From the NCBI RefSeq assembly GCF_900129155.1, contig NZ_FQVF01000022.1, forward strand, positions 27,202 through 91,201: a DNA stretch of 64,000 nucleotides, read 5' to 3'. Positions within the stretch are counted from its first letter, which is position 1. Each line of letters opens with the position of its first letter. Origin of the DNA: Marinomonas polaris DSM 16579 (GTDB lineage Bacteria > Pseudomonadota > Gammaproteobacteria > Pseudomonadales > Marinomonadaceae). Below the pieces are notes generated by a model, which did not search any database, was not told the origin of the DNA, and was given only the letters and a program-made list of their open reading frames with translations. Shown one piece after another: positions 27,396-34,745 of the stretch. A program made the translations under genes and the position numbers.

Positions 27396-27452
27396 ATATA
27401 ACAATTAAGGGTTACACAGCAGCGTAGCTGCGGCTATAACCCACTGTTGAAC
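27396..27452 (-). repeat. attC-like site 3
   Basis: 57 bp. Outer boxes ATATAAC (27396-27402) and GTTGAAC (27446-27452), inner stem GGGTTA with TAACCC around CAGCAGC/GCTGCGG. On the minus strand it reads from GTTCAAC to GTTATAT, in line with the R''/R' consensus but with less complementary outer boxes than sites 1 and 2. Confidence 0.65.
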
Positions 27453-27686
27453 GGCTGCGTTGTCTATATAGGGGATTTGCTTTTTTCATGGTGGGACGTC
27501 CCTGTTAAATAACTCGCTTAATACCAACGTCTGTCTGGACTATGCCGCTTCAGGTCGTCTTTGATCGCCGCTATGTTGGTTATTTATTTGCTCTTTTGTA
27601 GCGCGATTTGACTCGTGAGGCAAGCGATTCCATCAGGCCTTCTGACCTGATCTGTTTTTATACCCTGATCTCACCAAGTGCTAACG
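27453..27686. other. Structured non-coding stretch upstream of attC3
   Basis: About 230 bp with no convincing gene. It holds a GGGACGTCCC palindrome (around 27503) and a long imperfect hairpin whose outer arms are TAAATAAC (about 27507) and GTTATTTA (about 27577) with inner CCAAC/GTTGG. The outer arms are perfect complements but do not fit the attC boxes well. A 25-codon minus-strand frame starts beside the palindrome and runs through attC3; I do not call it a gene. Confidence 0.4.
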
Positions 27687-27899
27687 CTAACTGCCATTGT
27701 CACATGGCAGCATGATGCGAAGCCACTTTGTCACTTTACTCTCAGAGACATCGCCAAGATACACAACTGTACGCTCTCCACAAGCAGGGCATGAGCAACT
27801 CAATTCAGCTACCTTTTCAATATCATCATTGGTTTGCTGCTCGTACTTGTCTAATTGCTTATCTACCCACTTTTTTACTTTTGTTCTTATCGCATTCAA
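27687..27899 (-). CDS. Small hypothetical protein with CxCxxC motif
   Basis: Up to 70 residues from a TTG; no ATG and no good ribosome site, so the start is doubtful and the frame stays open upstream. The first half is a charged helix (TKVKKWVDKQLDKYEQQTNDD), the second has CSCPAC then a late Cys, which could bind zinc or be a redox site. It lies where a third cassette gene would be expected. It may be a real cassette gene or a remnant. Function unknown. Confidence 0.35.
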   Translation of the reverse strand: MNAIRTKVKKWVDKQLDKYEQQTNDDIEKVAELSCSCPACGERTVVYLGDVSESKVTKWLRIMLPCDNGS

Positions 27900-28229
27900 T
27901 ATAAATAGTGATCTACATCCAAAAGAAAGCTTCGCTTTCGCGGCAGATCACGCTGCGCTCATCGTGCCCTACAGAGTGACTTGGGATTCAAGGTATTTTG
28001 TTGATTGACGTGGAGCAAGGCGAACACTAAAAGCGAGGTCAAACGACAGTGTCGAGCGGTGGTGTTTGGTTTGCTCGCATCTCCAGCGGAAATCAGGGTC
28101 AAAGCTCCGAAGTAATAACCCCTCCCTAGCCCTCCCCTTGAAAAACATAACGGGGAAATGTTTACGTTATCGGACTAAAACAACGATCAATTTTCAAACA
28201 TAAACCTGTCGATTATGGCGCATTGAGAT
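27900..28229. other. Non-coding stretch with inverted repeats at the upstream edge of the cassette cluster
   Basis: 330 bp. It contains GTGATCT/AGATCAC arms (27908-27950 region) around GAAAGC-TTC-GCTTTC, and a second imperfect hairpin GCGAG...CTCGC (28033-28078) around GTCAAAC/GTTTGG. These look like ends or folded sites of mobile DNA, but no known element was recognised. A 103-codon plus-strand frame (27697-28008) overlaps the minus-strand small gene and has no supporting features. Confidence 0.4.
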
Positions 28230-28256
28230 AAAAACGCACCAAAACTAGGCGTTTTT
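28230..28256 (-). terminator. Terminator of the DMT exporter gene
   Basis: AAAAACGC (28230-28237) and GCGTTTTT (28249-28256) form an 8-bp stem; on the minus strand the second arm runs into TTTTT. It overlaps the last codons of the gene. Confidence 0.6.
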
Positions 28257-29150
28257 AGATGTTCGTTTTCTTGCGAGAATAACGAGTAACACACCACCCA
28301 AGACACTTAACGTGGCTATGACGAGGTGTAAAGTTATGGATTCATTGGCAAAAACTACGCCTCCTATTGTGGCAATGATAGGAACCAGTAGCTGTAACAC
28401 GGCAGCCATGGAAGCACTAAGATAAGGCAGGACGGCGTACCAGATGGCGTAGCCTAATCCAGACATGATCGCGCCCGAGGTGACGGCTAAGATAATACCT
28501 TCAGGCTGGGCGATCTGTGATTGCTCGGTATTGAGATGAATAACAAGCAAGGCAATCAATAACATGGGAATGGTTCGAACAAAGTTAGATGTGGTGGCAA
28601 ATAAAGGCTTAGTCGAGATTTTACCTCGCCATGTGTACAAGCCCCACGCCACGCCTGCTAGCGTCATTAAGACAAAGCCAAGCAAAGAGGGAGACGACAA
28701 AGTAGGAAGCACTAAATAGACAAAACCAGCAAAGGCTATCGCCAGCCCTAACCATTCCAACCAAACCAGCTTTTGCCCTGCCCACACTGCGAATAAGATC
28801 AAGGTTAGTTGTACGGCACCAAACAGTATCAAGGCGCCCATTCCGGTCGATAATGTCACGTAGGCGTAGGAAAAGCCCAAGGCATAAATAAAGAGCGCAA
28901 AGGCCGATAACCAGCTGCCTTCTAACCACGCTATTTTCAAATCATTGTGCTGATGTTTAAGAGATTGAAAAGCACTCAGTAACACCAAGGTAGCGGCTCC
29001 GCTAAGCAAGCGCCACGTGGTGAATTGAGCCGGATCGATAAGTCCATCGTTAAGCGCCAGACGACACAAAACAGAGTTTGCCGCGAACGCCAACAAAGCC
29101 AGAATCACAAAGACACATAAACGTAGCAAACTTGTCATCAATTTGTTCAA
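28245..29150 (-). CDS. DMT-superfamily (EamA) transporter
   Basis: 301 residues with about ten membrane helices in two EamA repeats (LAFAANSVLCRLALNDGLIDPAQFTTWRLL opens the first, GVAWGLYTWRGK the second). Export of amino acids or metabolites is typical, but the substrate is unknown. Single gene, divergent from the glucosylglycerate operon across about 125 bp. Confidence 0.87.
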   Translation of the reverse strand: MNKLMTSLLRLCVFVILALLAFAANSVLCRLALNDGLIDPAQFTTWRLLSGAATLVLLSAFQSLKHQHNDLKIAWLEGSWLSAFALFIYALGFSYAYVTLSTGMGALILFGAVQLTLILFAVWAGQKLVWLEWLGLAIAFAGFVYLVLPTLSSPSLLGFVLMTLAGVAWGLYTWRGKISTKPLFATTSNFVRTIPMLLIALLVIHLNTEQSQIAQPEGIILAVTSGAIMSGLGYAIWYAVLPYLSASMAAVLQLLVPIIATIGGVVFANESITLHLVIATLSVLGGVLLVILARKRTSKNA

Positions 29151-29276
29151 CAGCCTAGTTAATCTTAGGCATGTACCTCATAAGGAAAAAGCCACTTTTA
29201 CGCACTGGCACCAGATTTGCAAGTCTCATACTAACGTCCACCAGCGGTATTTTGATGGACCCAAAAAGGAATCGAC

Positions 29277-30098
29277 ATGACAACGCTTTTAATTTTTACC
29301 GATTTGGATGGCACATTACTCGATCATCACACATACAGTTTCAAACCTGCACTGGCGGCCTTACAGTCGCTGAAGACTTTTTCTATTCCTTGCGTCATCA
29401 ACACCAGCAAGACATTTGTTGAGCTTGTGTCTCTTAGACAAGAGCTCAACCACCAAGACGCTTTTATCGTGGAAAACGGCTCTGCTGTTTATATCCCTAA
29501 GAATTTAGCCCTCTCTATAGACGAAACTTTAGAGGACTGCGGTGAGTATTGGCGCAAGTCATTCGGCCCAAGACGCGACGAACTAATCGAACTCACCAAT
29601 GATAAACAAGAGCAATACACCTTCAGACGCTTCAGTGAGATGACATGGCAAGAACTGGTTTCTATCACTGGCTTGAGTGAAGAAAACGCCAAGCAAGCCA
29701 TGCAACGAGAATTTACCGAGCCTATGGTTTGGACCGATTCTAACCTTGCTCTTAATGCATTACGCGACGACCTTGCACCATTTGGCGTGCAAATTCAGAA
29801 AGGCGGTCGCTTCGCTCATCTGATGGGCGAGCACTGTGACAAAGCAAACGCCATGTTATGGCTCAAAGAATTGTATGAACAACAAAGCGACGAAGACGTT
29901 ACTACCATGGCATTAGGCGATGGTGAAAACGACATAGGTATGCTGAGCAAGGCTGACATTCCAGTCGTAATTCGCTCACCTGTTCATGCGCCACCAGAAA
30001 TCCCAAATCGTTGCGATGCTTGGCTTAGCGACGCGTATGGACCCGAAGGCTGGGCACAAGCAATCAACAAAGTTTTGATTCAACAAGGCATTTTGTAA
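29277..30098 (+). CDS. Glucosyl/mannosyl-3-phosphoglycerate phosphatase (HAD-IIB)
   Basis: 273-residue HAD phosphatase. Motif I is FTDLDGTLLD, motif II the threonine/serine of INTSKT, and motif IV LGDGENDIGML. The MPGP-type cap (FIVENGSAVYIP, GRFAHLMGEHCDKANAM) is characteristic of mannosyl-3-phosphoglycerate phosphatases, which also act on glucosyl-3-phosphoglycerate. It precedes the glucosyl-3-phosphoglycerate synthase gene by 69 bp, so its natural substrate is probably glucosyl-3-phosphoglycerate, giving glucosylglycerate. AAGGA stands six bases before the ATG. Confidence 0.88.
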   Translation: MTTLLIFTDLDGTLLDHHTYSFKPALAALQSLKTFSIPCVINTSKTFVELVSLRQELNHQDAFIVENGSAVYIPKNLALSIDETLEDCGEYWRKSFGPRRDELIELTNDKQEQYTFRRFSEMTWQELVSITGLSEENAKQAMQREFTEPMVWTDSNLALNALRDDLAPFGVQIQKGGRFAHLMGEHCDKANAMLWLKELYEQQSDEDVTTMALGDGENDIGMLSKADIPVVIRSPVHAPPEIPNRCDAWLSDAYGPEGWAQAINKVLIQQGIL

Positions 30099-30167
30099 CG
30101 GCACTTTTTAACGACAGAAAGAGAAGACACTACTAACAGTTATTATAAAAATATCAGGAGAACAACT

Positions 30168-31400
30168 ATGGGCGACTTTCATCAAAACGGTATCATCACC
30201 ACACTTCACAACTTGGCGCACCGCCCGTTAGAAGAAATGGAAAAAGAGCTGTGTGAGTTTGCTAAAACACGCCCAATGTCTCTTATCCTTCCTTGTCTGT
30301 ATTCCGAGCTGGAAACTGACGCCATGCCGAATATTCTTAAGCATTTACAGCAAGTTCCTTACTTGTCTGAAATTGTTATTGGCTTAGACCGAGCAACAGA
30401 AGAGCAATACCGACACGCATTAGAGTTTTTCAGCGTGTTACCGCAAAACGTTAAAGTACTTTGGAATGACGGCCCTCGCCTACGAGAAATCGACAGCGTC
30501 TTAAAAGGCGAACATCTTTCGCCATCCGATCCGGGCAAAGGCCGCAATGTTTGGTTTTGCATGGGTTACAACCTAGCCGCTGGTAAAGCGGAATCTATCG
30601 CCATGCACGATTGCGATATCGTCACTTATGACAGAGAACTGCTGGCTCGTCTTATTTATCCGGTTGCCAATCCAAACTTTAACTACGAATTCTGTAAAGG
30701 CTTTTATGCTCGTGCCGCCAATGGAAAAATGAATGGCCGCGTGAGCCGTTTATTGGTCACGCCATTATTATGCTCGCTTAAAAAAGTCTTTGGGCATTTG
30801 GATTACTTAGATTACTTAGACAGCTATCGCTATCCTCTGGCAGGTGAGTTTTCTTTTCGCCGCGATGTAATGACCGATTTGCGCATCCCGAGTGACTGGG
30901 GATTGGAGATTGGTGTACTAAGTGAAATGTACCGTAACTACTCTACCAACCGTTTGTGTCAGGTGGATATCGCTGACATTTATGATCACAAACACCAAGA
31001 CTTGTCTGCCGATAATGACGATGGTGGTCTGTCTAAAATGTCCATCGACATTACTAAAGCTATTTTCAGAAAGCTGGCGACTAACGGCACTATTTTCAAC
31101 CAAGAAACTTTCCGTACGATCAAAGCCACCTATTATCGTGTCGCTCTAGATTTCATTGAGACTTACCGCAACGATGCTGAAATTAATGGTCTAAAATTAG
31201 ATGTTCATACAGAAGAGCAAGCTGTCGAATTGTTCGCTAGCAACATCATGAAAGCTGGTAACCAATATCTAGACAACCCAATGGAAACTCCTTTCATACC
31301 TAGCTGGAACCGTGTTGTGAGTGCTTTCCCTGGCGTGATGAATCAACTGGCTCAAGCCGTTGAATTGGATATGGCCCAATACGGTCCTAAAAAACAATAG
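30168..31400 (+). CDS. gpgS: Glucosyl-3-phosphoglycerate synthase (GpgS, GT81)
   Basis: 410-residue retaining glycosyltransferase that joins glucose from a nucleotide sugar (UDP- or GDP-glucose) to 3-phosphoglycerate. The opening half has SLILPCLYSELE, EIVIGLDRATEEQ and the metal-binding HDCDIVTYD, and the centre GEFSFRRDVMTDLRIPSDWGLEIGVL is the conserved acceptor region. It is the middle gene of the operon; CAGGAG precedes the ATG. Product is the precursor of glucosylglycerate, a compatible solute used in salt stress and nitrogen shortage by other bacteria. Confidence 0.92.
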   Translation: MGDFHQNGIITTLHNLAHRPLEEMEKELCEFAKTRPMSLILPCLYSELETDAMPNILKHLQQVPYLSEIVIGLDRATEEQYRHALEFFSVLPQNVKVLWNDGPRLREIDSVLKGEHLSPSDPGKGRNVWFCMGYNLAAGKAESIAMHDCDIVTYDRELLARLIYPVANPNFNYEFCKGFYARAANGKMNGRVSRLLVTPLLCSLKKVFGHLDYLDYLDSYRYPLAGEFSFRRDVMTDLRIPSDWGLEIGVLSEMYRNYSTNRLCQVDIADIYDHKHQDLSADNDDGGLSKMSIDITKAIFRKLATNGTIFNQETFRTIKATYYRVALDFIETYRNDAEINGLKLDVHTEEQAVELFASNIMKAGNQYLDNPMETPFIPSWNRVVSAFPGVMNQLAQAVELDMAQYGPKKQ

Positions 31401-31512
31401 AGACTCTAAATAAAAGATCGGTCAAAAAAGAACTGACCCTTAAAGTAATCTTTTTGCTAAGTTGAACGTTACTACGTTGCTTTTCAATCACTAAAAAGAC
31501 AGGTAGGTAAAC

Positions 31513-33270
31513 ATGGAAAATGCTCCTTTGTCGCATCTAGAACAGCGCTTAATCGCTCATTTGCAAGTCATTTACCCAAGCTTGGACAATAAGGATTTGG
31601 CGGCAAAGTGTTTAGCCACATTTAATCTAGATCCGTCAACTGAGTCTCCTCGTCCTCATAGAAATCTATGGGAGCAATCAGACATTATGCTGATTACCTA
31701 TGCAGACACCTTGCGCAGAAAAGAAGAAGCGCCGTTGGAAACCCTGCACAAATTTGTAAAAAGCAAATTGTCTGATTGTATCTCCGCTGTTCACCTACTG
31801 CCGTTTTTTCCTTATAGCTCGGACGATGGCTTTAGTGTGATGGATTACACAACCGTCAATCCATCCTGCGGACGCTGGGCTGATGTCGTGAATCTTTCGA
31901 AAGATTTTAAAGTAATGGGCGATTTGGTGATCAACCATTGCTCAAGCCGAAGCATGTGGTTTGAAAATTACAAAGCTGGCGTTGAGCCGGGCGCGAGTTT
32001 CTTTTATGAAGCCGATCCAAATGCAGATTTAAGTGCTGTGGTTCGCCCTAGAACATCGCCATTATTACGAGAAATACAAACTAAAAACGGCGAAAAACAC
32101 GTTTGGTGTACTTTTAGTCACGATCAGATCGATTTGAACTTTGAAAATCCAGTCGTTCTATTAGAGTTCCTGCGCATTATTCGTTTGTATCTAGAAAAAG
32201 GCATTCGCTGGTTTCGCTTAGATGCCGTGGCGTTTCTGTGGAAGATCCCAGGTACCTCTTGCATCAATTTGCCACAAACCCACGAAATCATTCGTTTATT
32301 ACGCTTAATGATTGAGCATTACGCGCCAGATTCCGTGATCATCACTGAAACCAACATACCCAATCAGGAAAATTTAACCTACTTTGGTAATGCCAACGAA
32401 GCTCATTTAATTTACAACTTCTCTTTACCGCCGTTGCTCATCAATAGCTTGGTGACCGGAAACAGTAGCCATTTAAAACAATGGTTAATGAGCATGACAC
32501 CGGCTCAGCAAGGTACAACCTATTTAAATTTCCTTGCTTCCCATGATGGTATTGGCTTGCGCCCAACGGAAGGCTTACTTTCGGAGTGGGAACTGGAAAC
32601 GCTGATCAATACTATGAAGCGCTTTGGCGGCAAAATAAGCTCACGCACTACGCCGCAAGGCGAAGCCAAGCCTTATGAAATCAATATCAGCCTATGGAAT
32701 GCCTTATCAGGATCAGCACTACACGGCCCAGATAAATGGCAGTTTGCTCGCTTCCTTTGCGCCGCTGGTGTAATGATGGCACTTGAAGGCGTACCCGCTT
32801 TTTATATTCATAGTTTATTTGGCACAGAAAACGATTTAGAGCGCGTAGACAATACCGGCCAATTTCGCTCAATAAACCGTCATATTTGGGACATGGAAGA
32901 TTTGGATCATGTATTAAACACACCAACCCATCATCAGAAAGTATTCCAAAGCGTAACGAAATTAATTCAAATACGTCGAGCACAGCCAGCTTTTCACCCA
33001 AATGCAACTCAGTACGTGCTGCACATGGGTGAAAACCTCTTTGCCTTCTGGCGTCAAAGCCTAGACAGAAGACAAAGCTTGTTTGCTGTTTATAATATGA
33101 CAGACCAACCGCAAAATTTTAACTTGTCTGAACTTAACCTAATAGCCACCGATGACTGGACAGATTTAGTATCAGAACAAGTATACGAAGACCATTTAGG
33201 CAAAGTCACTTTAATGCCCTATCAGTTCGTTTGGCTTGCTAACAAGAAAAGTAAGCTCAAAAGCAGTTAG
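31513..33270 (+). CDS. Sucrose-phosphorylase family enzyme, probably glucosylglycerate phosphorylase (GH13_18)
   Basis: 585-residue TIM-barrel enzyme of the sucrose phosphorylase subfamily. Catalytic positions are intact: nucleophile Asp237 in RLDAVAF, acid/base Glu279 in IITETNIP, stabiliser Asp345 in ASHDGIG. Early landmarks are HLLPFFPYSSDDGFSV and DLVINHCS. The subfamily includes sucrose phosphorylase and glucosylglycerate phosphorylase, which yields glucose 1-phosphate and glycerate. Third place after a phosphatase and GpgS strongly favours glucosylglycerate as substrate. No sucrose genes are nearby. Confidence 0.87.
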   Translation: MENAPLSHLEQRLIAHLQVIYPSLDNKDLAAKCLATFNLDPSTESPRPHRNLWEQSDIMLITYADTLRRKEEAPLETLHKFVKSKLSDCISAVHLLPFFPYSSDDGFSVMDYTTVNPSCGRWADVVNLSKDFKVMGDLVINHCSSRSMWFENYKAGVEPGASFFYEADPNADLSAVVRPRTSPLLREIQTKNGEKHVWCTFSHDQIDLNFENPVVLLEFLRIIRLYLEKGIRWFRLDAVAFLWKIPGTSCINLPQTHEIIRLLRLMIEHYAPDSVIITETNIPNQENLTYFGNANEAHLIYNFSLPPLLINSLVTGNSSHLKQWLMSMTPAQQGTTYLNFLASHDGIGLRPTEGLLSEWELETLINTMKRFGGKISSRTTPQGEAKPYEINISLWNALSGSALHGPDKWQFARFLCAAGVMMALEGVPAFYIHSLFGTENDLERVDNTGQFRSINRHIWDMEDLDHVLNTPTHHQKVFQSVTKLIQIRRAQPAFHPNATQYVLHMGENLFAFWRQSLDRRQSLFAVYNMTDQPQNFNLSELNLIATDDWTDLVSEQVYEDHLGKVTLMPYQFVWLANKKSKLKSS

Positions 33271-33341
33271 TTTTCGTTTCATGTTTAGCAACACACCGTA
33301 CTAGGTTATAGCCGCAAAACCTGCCAATAAAAATGAGACAA

Positions 33342-33374
33342 TGATAACCATTATCAGCCATTGATAATGGTTAT
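33342..33374 (+). promoter_or_regulatory. Fur box overlapping a hairpin
   Basis: TGATAACCATTATCA and TTGATAATGGTTATT, each close to a half of the Fur consensus, lie 40-70 bp before the siderophore-type binding-protein start. Together they form a perfect 13-bp inverted repeat (ATAACCATTATCA / TGATAATGGTTAT, loop of 5) followed by TTTTTATTT, so the same DNA may also terminate the glucosylglycerate operon. Confidence 0.7.
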
Positions 33375-33413
33375 TTTTATTTCAAGCTCTTTTTATTTAA
33401 GACATAGGTAATT

Positions 33414-34286
33414 GTGAACATGATGAATTTAAGAAAAATCCTAGCCATCGGAACATTGGTCGCCTTCAGCCAGCTATCCACTGCAGAAACGCAATTGCCT
33501 AAAGCTGCGATTTTTGACCTTGGCAGTTTAGATACCATTGCCGCTCTAGATTTAGAAAGCTACGTGGTTGGAGTACCTAAACAAGTACTTCCAGACTACC
33601 TTAAGCAATTTAATGATGCTCGGTACACTGATGTGGGCGGTTTAAAAACACCAGATCTAGAAGCAATCAAAACTCTCAACCCAGATCTTATTGTGATCAC
33701 AGGTCGCCAAGCAGGCCAAAAGAGCGCCCTAGAGGCTATAGGTAAAGTTCAACAAGTTGAAGCTTTTGGTGACAACTACTGGGAAAGCTTCAGTGCAAAC
33801 GTCACCTCAATCGCGACTTTATTTAACGCCAAAAACGCTGCGGATACAGCGCTTGCGGAATTAAACACAGACATCGAATCGACAAAAGCGGACATTAAAG
33901 ACAATCCGACTATTCTGGTTGTGACGCATAACAATGGTTCTTTCGGATTACGAGATGAACCTATAGCAACTCAGTTATTAGGCTTAGATGCATCAAAAGT
34001 TCCGTCTCATGTAACGCCACAAAAACGCGGCACTCGTACATTTACATCACTTAGCGTGAACAATATTGCAGAGATGAAACCAACGACTTTATTTATCGTT
34101 GACCGTAGCGCTGCGATTGGCGACACCAAGAACACTCTAGATATTGCAGAATTAAAAGTAGAGCTAGCAGCACAAGATGCTGGCACCATCAAAGTCGCCT
34201 ATTTATCGCCTAAGCTTTGGTACTTATCAGGTAATGGCTTACAAAGTCTTAGAATGCAAGTGAAAGAAATTGCAGACGCTCTTTAA
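33414..34286 (+). CDS. Siderophore/iron-type ABC transporter binding protein
   Basis: 290 residues with a signal peptide (to STAETQ) and the TroA/FepB-like fold of iron-siderophore and heme binding proteins: AAIFDLGSLDTIAALDLESYVVGVP then LNPDLIVITGRQ and a late SPKLWYLSGNGLQ. The start is GTG (33414), five bases after AGGT; ATG at 33420 is an alternative. A Fur box lies upstream, which supports iron-repressed expression. No permease or ATPase gene is next to it, so it must pair with one encoded elsewhere. Confidence 0.87.
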   Translation: MNMMNLRKILAIGTLVAFSQLSTAETQLPKAAIFDLGSLDTIAALDLESYVVGVPKQVLPDYLKQFNDARYTDVGGLKTPDLEAIKTLNPDLIVITGRQAGQKSALEAIGKVQQVEAFGDNYWESFSANVTSIATLFNAKNAADTALAELNTDIESTKADIKDNPTILVVTHNNGSFGLRDEPIATQLLGLDASKVPSHVTPQKRGTRTFTSLSVNNIAEMKPTTLFIVDRSAAIGDTKNTLDIAELKVELAAQDAGTIKVAYLSPKLWYLSGNGLQSLRMQVKEIADAL

Positions 34287-34320
34287 GTCCTAGAACTGCT
34301 TTAAAATGGCGCCTAAAACA

Positions 34321-34355
34321 AAAAAACTCGCTGAAATCCATCAGCGAGTTTTTTT
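34321..34355. terminator. Bidirectional terminator
   Basis: AAAAAACTCGCTG (34321-34333) pairs with CAGCGAGTTTTTTT (34342-34355), between convergent genes. Confidence 0.88.
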
Positions 34356-34379
34356 ATACTTCCAGTATTCAACTATTTA

Positions 34380-34709
34380 TTAATGGCTTACCGTTTTAGA
34401 AAATACATTAATCACCACCACACCGGCGACAATCAAAGACATTCCAATACAAGCCGCCAAATCCAGCTTTTCACTGTTAAACAGATAGCCAAATACCGAA
34501 ATCAAGACGATACCTAATCCAGACCAAATCGCGTAAGTCACGCCCGTTGGCATAGAGCGCATAACTATAGTTAGCAAGTAAAAAGCCACGGCATAACCGA
34601 CAACCAATACAATGCTTGGGCCTAATTTAGTGAAGGAGTCTGATGCCTTTAAAGCCGTCGTAGCAATGACTTCAGCTAAGATAGCGAGAAACAAAATAAA
34701 ATACGTCAT
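34380..34709 (-). CDS. SMR-family multidrug efflux protein (EmrE-like)
   Basis: 109 residues, four helices. The membrane glutamate that binds protons and substrate is in AEVIATT (residue 13), followed by GVTYAIWSGLGIVLISVFGYL, the SMR signature. It lies 36 bp behind an ABC exporter gene on the same strand, so both may be co-expressed. Substrate range unknown. Confidence 0.9.
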   Translation of the reverse strand: MTYFILFLAILAEVIATTALKASDSFTKLGPSIVLVVGYAVAFYLLTIVMRSMPTGVTYAIWSGLGIVLISVFGYLFNSEKLDLAACIGMSLIVAGVVVINVFSKTVSH

Positions 34710-34745
34710 ACGCCCTTCCCTACATTAAAAATTTTACGGTAACGA

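Noticed and set aside
27440..27514. 25-codon minus-strand frame near the GGGACGTCCC palindrome, running through attC3
   Set aside because: Ends inside attC3 after a lysine/arginine-rich start; too short and lacks a clear ribosome site.
27697..28008. 103-codon plus-strand frame
   Set aside because: Overlaps the small CxCxxC gene on the other strand and hairpin DNA; no domain or ribosome site seen.
34321..34355. Possible regulatory RNA at the bidirectional hairpin
   Set aside because: Simple A-run/stem/T-run terminator between convergent genes explains it.
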